Notes under the pieces: generated by a model
What the model was told of the DNA's origin: nothing
Database searches by the model: none
The model's input: the letters and a program-made list of their open reading frames with translations, nothing else
Shown here: positions 59,659 through 64,000 of the stretch, in pieces
Position numbering within the stretch: the stretch's first letter is position 1
Layout: the number at the start of each line of letters is the position of its first letter
Translations under genes and position numbers: made by a program
Source of the DNA: Hirschia sp964342355
GTDB taxonomy: Bacteria; Pseudomonadota; Alphaproteobacteria; Caulobacterales; Hyphomonadaceae
Direction: 5' to 3'
DNA: 64,000 nt
NCBI GenBank assembly: GCA_964342355.1
Contig: CAYFFG010000013.1
Location: forward strand, 30,530-94,529

Positions 59659-60540
59659 ATGGCCGTGATGGGGATGACTGGATTTGGCCGCGCAGAGGGC
59701 GCGAGCGACTGGGGACGCTGGACGTGGGAAATCCGCAGCGTGAACGGCAAGGGGCTGGATGTGCGTATGAACACGCCTTCTGGACTTGAGGACCTCGACT
59801 TTGAAGCGCGCAAACTGGTCAAAACACGCTTTGCGCGTGGCAATATGCAGGCCCAGCTGCAATATGAGCGAGACACAACAGACAGTGCGATCAGCATCGA
59901 CACCCGCGCGTTAAATTTGCTGGCGCGCAAAGGCCGCACGATGGCGCGTGTCACAGGTGGCGCAATCCCTGGACTGGCAGATTTTATTGGCGTCAAAGGC
60001 GTAACTTCATCAAACAGCGGCTCATCCAGCGCAAGCAAAGAGATGATAACTGACATGCTGGCGGGGTTGGATAAGGCTTTGACGGCTTTATCGAATGCTC
60101 GCGCTGAAGAAGGCAAAGCTTTGGAAGAGGTGTTAAACGGCCTTCTTGATACGATGGACCAACTGACGAAGGACGCAGAGGGCGCCGCCACAGATCAGCC
60201 TGCATTGGTGCGCGACCGGTTTGTGGCCAGAATTGAAGGCCTTAAAGGCGATGGCGAAGGGCTGACCGAAGATCGTATCGCCCAAGAGGCGGCTATATTT
60301 GCCGCCAAAGCTGATGTGCGCGAGGAGCTGGACCGGTTGGCCGCTCACATTGCCTCTGGTCGTGAATTGCTGGCGACAAAAGGTCCGAAGGGCCGCAAAC
60401 TGGACTTTCTCTCGCAAGAACTTAATCGTGAAGCCAATACGCTGTGCTCCAAGTCCGCATCGTTGGAGCTGACGAATATCGGCCTGGCGCTCAAGTCGGC
60501 CATCGACCAGTTCAAGGAGCAGGTTCAGAATGTCGAATAA
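59659..60540 (+). CDS. yicC: YicC family endoribonuclease
   Basis: A 293-residue YicC/YloC protein, recently linked to RNA cleavage and stress response. The N-terminal GMTGFGRAEG and RSVNGKGLDVRM are signatures, and the end LDFLSQELNREANTLCSKS is the conserved acidic/Asn metal-site region. It overlaps gmk by 11 bp, consistent with the widespread yicC-gmk pairing. Confidence 0.94.
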   Translation: MAVMGMTGFGRAEGASDWGRWTWEIRSVNGKGLDVRMNTPSGLEDLDFEARKLVKTRFARGNMQAQLQYERDTTDSAISIDTRALNLLARKGRTMARVTGGAIPGLADFIGVKGVTSSNSGSSSASKEMITDMLAGLDKALTALSNARAEEGKALEEVLNGLLDTMDQLTKDAEGAATDQPALVRDRFVARIEGLKGDGEGLTEDRIAQEAAIFAAKADVREELDRLAAHIASGRELLATKGPKGRKLDFLSQELNREANTLCSKSASLELTNIGLALKSAIDQFKEQVQNVE

Positions 60541-61192
60541 CGCGCCTTCAACGCAGAAAACTGATCGCCGCGGCATGATGTTGGTGGTGTCCAGCCCGTC
60601 TGGCGCCGGGAAAACGACGCTGACCCGCCGTATGCTGGAAGAAATGCCCGGTGTTGAGTTGTCGGTTTCCGCCACGACGCGTGACATTCGCCCTGAAGAA
60701 GAAGATGGCGTCCATTATTATTTCAAGACGAAGTCAGAATTTGAAGCGTTAATCGCCGAAGATGGTTTCCTTGAATGGGCCAAAGTGTTCGAAAACTATT
60801 ACGGCACGCCACGCGGCGAAGTGGAGCCTTTATTGCGTCAGGGAACGGATGTTCTCTTTGACGTCGATTGGCAGGGCGCACGCATGCTCAAACAGGTGTC
60901 GCCCGGCGATGTGGTGTCTGTCTTCATTCTGCCGCCGTCTATACCGGAGTTGAAAGCGCGATTGGAAGGACGTCCAGGCGCTACGCCAGAAGGCGTGAGA
61001 AAGCGTCTTGCTGGCGCTGAGCGCGACATCCGCCGCTGGGGCGAATATGACTATGTGATCGTCAATGATGATCTGGAACAGGCCTATCGCGATCTCTGTG
61101 CGATTCTCTACACAGAGCGCCTTTCCCGCCGCAAAGCCTCCCAGGGCGCCCGTGTCGACAAACTCCTCGAAGACGCTGAGAAATTGAGCTGA
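60530..61192 (+). CDS. gmk: Guanylate kinase
   Basis: Phosphorylates GMP to GDP, 220 residues. The P-loop is SSPSGAGKTTLTRRM, the GMP-binding part SVSATTRDIRPEEEDGVHYYF and the EWAKVFENYYGTPR motif follows. Start at 60530 (MSNNAPSTQKTDRRG) overlaps yicC by 11 bp. Last gene of the cluster. Confidence 0.97.
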   Translation: MSNNAPSTQKTDRRGMMLVVSSPSGAGKTTLTRRMLEEMPGVELSVSATTRDIRPEEEDGVHYYFKTKSEFEALIAEDGFLEWAKVFENYYGTPRGEVEPLLRQGTDVLFDVDWQGARMLKQVSPGDVVSVFILPPSIPELKARLEGRPGATPEGVRKRLAGAERDIRRWGEYDYVIVNDDLEQAYRDLCAILYTERLSRRKASQGARVDKLLEDAEKLS

Positions 61193-61217
61193 TCGCTTTA
61201 AAACTAGCCTTTAAATC

Positions 61218-61240
61218 AAGGCTGTTAGGCCTTTTTACTT
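61218..61240 (+). terminator. Weak intrinsic terminator after gmk
   Basis: AAGGC (61218-61222) pairs with GCCTT (61229-61233), followed by a short T-rich run on the plus strand, 26 bp after the gmk stop. The stem is only five base pairs. Confidence 0.45.
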
Positions 61241-61251
61241 TAATGGAAAAA

Positions 61252-61327
<76 letters not shown>

Positions 61328-61401
61328 GCGCCGCGAATGCGTGCGAGAGGGGCGTTCTTAGTCCGTTACGTTTTAAAGCGCAAGGCCTGAATCTGAAGGT
61401 T

Positions 61402-61878
61402 TTAATCAAAAAACGACAACACCGCGCCGCCGACCGCATAAGCGACAAATAAGTGCAGCATATCAATGCGGAAAAACGCCATCGGCGCGTTTGCATAGAT
61501 GTGGTTATAGGCCAGCGTGGTGGCGGCAAAACCGGCCCATAATAAGAGGGCGTAGCCAACATTCGCCACAAGGCTTGGCGCGGCCGCCGTCAGCTGGCGC
61601 AGGATAATCGCAAGAAATACGACTGTCACAAGCGCATTCACAAAGCCCAATCCCATAGAGAGGCCGGCGCTGCCGCCAATGTGTTCGGCCCACGCCGCCT
61701 GGAAGCGTTCATCCGACATCTGGCGAATCGTATCCAGCTCCAGTTCGCTGCGCGCCTCTAGAAGCGTAAAGCTCCATTCCTCGGTGAAAATCACGCCGTA
61801 GAAAATGAAACCGACAAAATAAAACGCCAGCGTCGCCACCAGCACGCCCACTATGTTTATGCCACCAATCCTAGGCAT
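61402..61878 (-). CDS. DUF1761 family membrane protein
   Basis: A 158-residue inner-membrane protein with four hydrophobic spans. The first span region (INIVGVLVATLAFYFVGFIFYGVIF) and the loop before span 2 match DUF1761, which has no known function. No signal peptide beyond the first span, no catalytic motif. A single gene between tRNA-Thr and metG; metG is divergent, 122 bp away. Confidence 0.82.
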   Translation of the reverse strand: MPRIGGINIVGVLVATLAFYFVGFIFYGVIFTEEWSFTLLEARSELELDTIRQMSDERFQAAWAEHIGGSAGLSMGLGFVNALVTVVFLAIILRQLTAAAPSLVANVGYALLLWAGFAATTLAYNHIYANAPMAFFRIDMLHLFVAYAVGGAVLSFFD

Positions 61879-62000
61879 TTTTATTCCCCGCTCGACTTAC
61901 TCTTTTCAAACTAGCGCGCAGCACGTTATGAACGCGCAACACGCATGCTTCTTTTAAGCATGACACCGTATGCACGATTTATAAGACAGAAAAGCAAAAC

Positions 62001-63719
62001 ATGGCGCGCACCCTCATTACTTCCGCTTTGCCTTACATTAATGGCGTCAAACATCTCGGCAATCTGGCAGGCTCCATGCTGCCGGCTGATGTGTATGCGC
62101 GCTATAAACGTCTGGCGGGCGATGAGGTCATGTTTATCTGTGCGACCGACGAACACGGCACGCCAGCCGAACTGGCGGCACAGGCAGCGGATGTGTCTGT
62201 GCGCGCATATTGTGACGAGCAGCATGACATTCAGAAAAAGGCAGGTGAGGGGTTTAACCTTTCCTTTGATTATTTTGGCCGTTCCTCCAGTCCGCAAAAC
62301 GCTGAGCTGACCCAGCATTTCGCCATTGCGCTGGAAGAGGCCGGGTTGATCGAAGAGCGCACCTCGCAACAGGTTTATTCCATCGACGACGGACGTTTTC
62401 TGCCAGACCGCTATGTGGAAGGCACATGCCCGCACTGTGAGTTTGAAAAAGCGCGTGGCGACCAGTGTGACAATTGTGGCCAGCTATTGGACCCGGTAGA
62501 CCTTAAAAACCCATATTCGGCCGTGTCCGGCTCGACTAATCTTGAAGTGCGCGACACCAAACACCTCTTCCTCCTTCAGTCCAAAATGCAGGACGAAATC
62601 CGCGCATGGGTCGATAAGGCGCATGACTGGCCGGTACTGGCAAAATCCATCGCTAAGAAATGGCTGGACGAAGGCCTGCAGGACCGTGCGATCACCCGTG
62701 ATCTTAGCTGGGGTGTGCCGGTGTTGGATAAGAATGGCGAACCGCGCCCCGGATTTGAGAACAAGGTTTTCTATGTCTGGTTTGACGCGCCGGTGGAATA
62801 TATCGCCGCAACGCAGGAATGGGCGGAACAAACCGGCGGCGACTGGGAAAAATGGTGGCGCACCGACAAGGGCGCAGACGATGTGTCTTATGTCCAGTTT
62901 ATGGGTAAGGACAATGTCGCCTTTCACACGGTATCATTTCCGGTGACGATATTGGGCGTCAAAGAGCCATGGAAAACCGTGGACAAGCTCAAGGCCTTTA
63001 ACTGGGTCACCTGGTATGGCGGCAAGTTTTCCACGTCCATGAAGCGCGGCGTGTTTATGGATCAGGCGCTGGATCTGTTGCCGGCTGATTATTGGCGCTG
63101 GTATCTCATCGCCAACTCGCCGGAAGGGTCTGACGCTGGCTTTACCTGGGAAGGTTTCCAGTCTGCGATCAATTCGGACCTGGCCAACGTGTTGGGCAAT
63201 TTCGTCAACCGGATCACAAAATACGCCAAGTCCAAGTTTGACGCCAAAGTGCCGGGCGAGGGCGCATTTGGCGAAGCTGAACAATGGATGGCGGACGAAC
63301 TGAAGGTCCGCTTGCCAGCATTGGCTGACCATTACGAGAAGATGGAATTCCGCAAGGCGGCGGCAGAAACCCGCGCCATCTGGGCGGCGGGCAATGAATA
63401 CCTCACCAAAGCCGAACCGTGGGTGAAATATAAATCCAGTGTTGAGGACGCCGCCGTCGGCGTGCGCGCAGGTCTCAATCTTGCGGCTTTGTTTGGCATT
63501 CTGGCGCAGCCGATTATCCCAAGCGTTGGTAAAACCATTTTAGACGCGCTGGGCGTGCCTGAGGATAAGCGCAGCTTCCAGTTTGGCGATGATTACGCCG
63601 CGCTTTTGGATGTCTTGCCGCATGGCCACGAAATCTCACCGCCTGATGTGCTTTTCTCCAAGATTGAAGACGAGCAGGTCGCAGAATGGGCTGAACGTTT
63701 TGGCGGCGAAAAGAGCTAG
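62001..63719 (+). CDS. metG: Methionyl-tRNA synthetase
   Basis: Class I synthetase charging tRNA-Met, 572 residues. The HIGH-like motif is HLGNL in ALPYINGVKHLGNLAG, the KMSKS-like loop is KFSTSMKRGVF, and a zinc knuckle of four Cys is seen (CPHCEFEK ... CDNCG), the type that matches the E. coli-like enzyme. There is no C-terminal EMAP tRNA-binding domain. The stop overlaps the end of the convergent DCC-family gene by 4 bp. Confidence 0.97.
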   Translation: MARTLITSALPYINGVKHLGNLAGSMLPADVYARYKRLAGDEVMFICATDEHGTPAELAAQAADVSVRAYCDEQHDIQKKAGEGFNLSFDYFGRSSSPQNAELTQHFAIALEEAGLIEERTSQQVYSIDDGRFLPDRYVEGTCPHCEFEKARGDQCDNCGQLLDPVDLKNPYSAVSGSTNLEVRDTKHLFLLQSKMQDEIRAWVDKAHDWPVLAKSIAKKWLDEGLQDRAITRDLSWGVPVLDKNGEPRPGFENKVFYVWFDAPVEYIAATQEWAEQTGGDWEKWWRTDKGADDVSYVQFMGKDNVAFHTVSFPVTILGVKEPWKTVDKLKAFNWVTWYGGKFSTSMKRGVFMDQALDLLPADYWRWYLIANSPEGSDAGFTWEGFQSAINSDLANVLGNFVNRITKYAKSKFDAKVPGEGAFGEAEQWMADELKVRLPALADHYEKMEFRKAAAETRAIWAAGNEYLTKAEPWVKYKSSVEDAAVGVRAGLNLAALFGILAQPIIPSVGKTILDALGVPEDKRSFQFGDDYAALLDVLPHGHEISPPDVLFSKIEDEQVAEWAERFGGEKS

Positions 63720-64000
63720 AGCACGAACCGGTCTTTATCCTCTGGTGAGGGCATGTAGCAATTATCCAGCTTGCCAAAGAGTTTGTAGCGATTGCTGGCG
63801 ACAAGCTTATACGCCCAATCCCGCAAGGGGCGGGGCAGGCTTTTAAAGACGCCAAGACATGCCAACGGTCCGCCAGCGCGTTTTAACAATGCAAAGCCCG
63901 CATCAGAATGAGTGTGGCTGTCGCCATCCTCTATATAGATAAATGTCTCCGGGTCATCTGGATTGACGCCGTGATCTTTCGCGATTGCGCGCCCTTCATC
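63716..64000 (-). CDS. DCC-family (DUF393) thiol-disulfide oxidoreductase-like protein (5' part beyond window)
   Basis: C-terminal 94 residues of a small thioredoxin-fold-like protein; the start lies beyond base 64000. The end pattern WAYKLVASNRYKLFGKLDNCYMP and a preceding GGPLACLGVFKSLPR stretch (quoted in short parts: YKLVASNRYK, FGKLDNC) fit the DUF393/DCC family. The name-giving DxxCxxC motif would be upstream and is not visible, so catalytic status is unknown. Confidence 0.75.
   Translation of the reverse strand, partial: DEGRAIAKDHGVNPDDPETFIYIEDGDSHTHSDAGFALLKRAGGPLACLGVFKSLPRPLRDWAYKLVASNRYKLFGKLDNCYMPSPEDKDRFVL

Noticed and set aside
59556..60191. 211-codon open frame on the minus strand
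   Set aside because: Antisense to yicC; Ser/Arg-rich shadow.

Overview
The window is chromosomal DNA of an alphaproteobacterium. The most likely group is a marine, surface-attaching relative of Caulobacter (Maricaulales/Hyphomonadaceae type). Three things point there: typical alphaproteobacterial housekeeping neighbourhoods (ruvX beside gatCAB; fabD-fabG-acpP-fabF-mltG-yicC-gmk; rpsF-rpsR-rplI next to dnaB, alr, mlaEF, radA, cvpA and purF), a small Sel1 protein of a type found in this class, and a nearly complete holdfast (hfs) polysaccharide locus. The lineage is inferred from gene content; no 16S gene is present. No insertion sequence, prophage, CRISPR array or integrase is visible, and the density of intact genes is high.

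Layout. 1-11.5 kb (mostly minus strand): an ABC-2 type ATPase cut by the window edge, a NUDIX hydrolase, RNase R, an M23 endopeptidase, topoisomerase I, DprA, PlsY, an AEC transporter, RuvX and a DUF6491-like lipoprotein. 11.6-18 kb (plus): gatC, gatA and gatB for tRNA-dependent Gln/Asn formation, separated by a small exported-like protein, an aldo/keto reductase, a miniature flagellar-rod-like protein and a pseudaminic-acid-type methyltransferase. 18-21.3 kb: a DUF1330-like protein, a LMW-phosphatase-like protein, a His-rich RcnB-like protein, ArfB and a 2-oxoglutarate/Fe(II) oxygenase.

21.4-31.8 kb is a holdfast-type export locus: Wzy polymerase (hfsC), a secreted GH5 glycanase, a Sel1 protein, outer-membrane export lipoprotein (hfsD), Wzc-like protein (hfsA), a kinase-fold protein without the Walker lysine (hfsB), and a tightly overlapping minus-strand run hfsE-hfsL-hfsH-hfsG (phosphoglycosyltransferase, two glycosyltransferases, deacetylase). 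hfsE contains an uninterrupted C10 tract, a candidate on/off switch for adhesion.

32-35.7 kb is a translationally coupled three-gene operon (TelA-like protein, single-span DUF6384-like membrane protein, coiled-coil protein with a Gly/Phe tail) of unknown role; it is the best candidate here for an undescribed system. 35.8-41.7 kb: SRAP/HMCES-type DNA-crosslink protein, NnrU-family protein, panB, a YfgM-like protein, bamB and der. 41.7-54.7 kb (minus): a PEP-carboxylase-family protein with rewritten catalytic motifs, an SDR, purF, cvpA, radA, mlaF, mlaE, alr, dnaB, rplI, rpsR and rpsF. 55.2-61.2 kb (plus): the type II fatty-acid synthesis cluster through gmk. The end holds tRNA-Thr(TGT), a DUF1761 membrane protein, metG and a partial DCC-family protein.

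Start codons were moved inward from the longest reading frame wherever a ribosome-binding site, family length or overlap with the upstream gene favoured it; this is stated in each entry.
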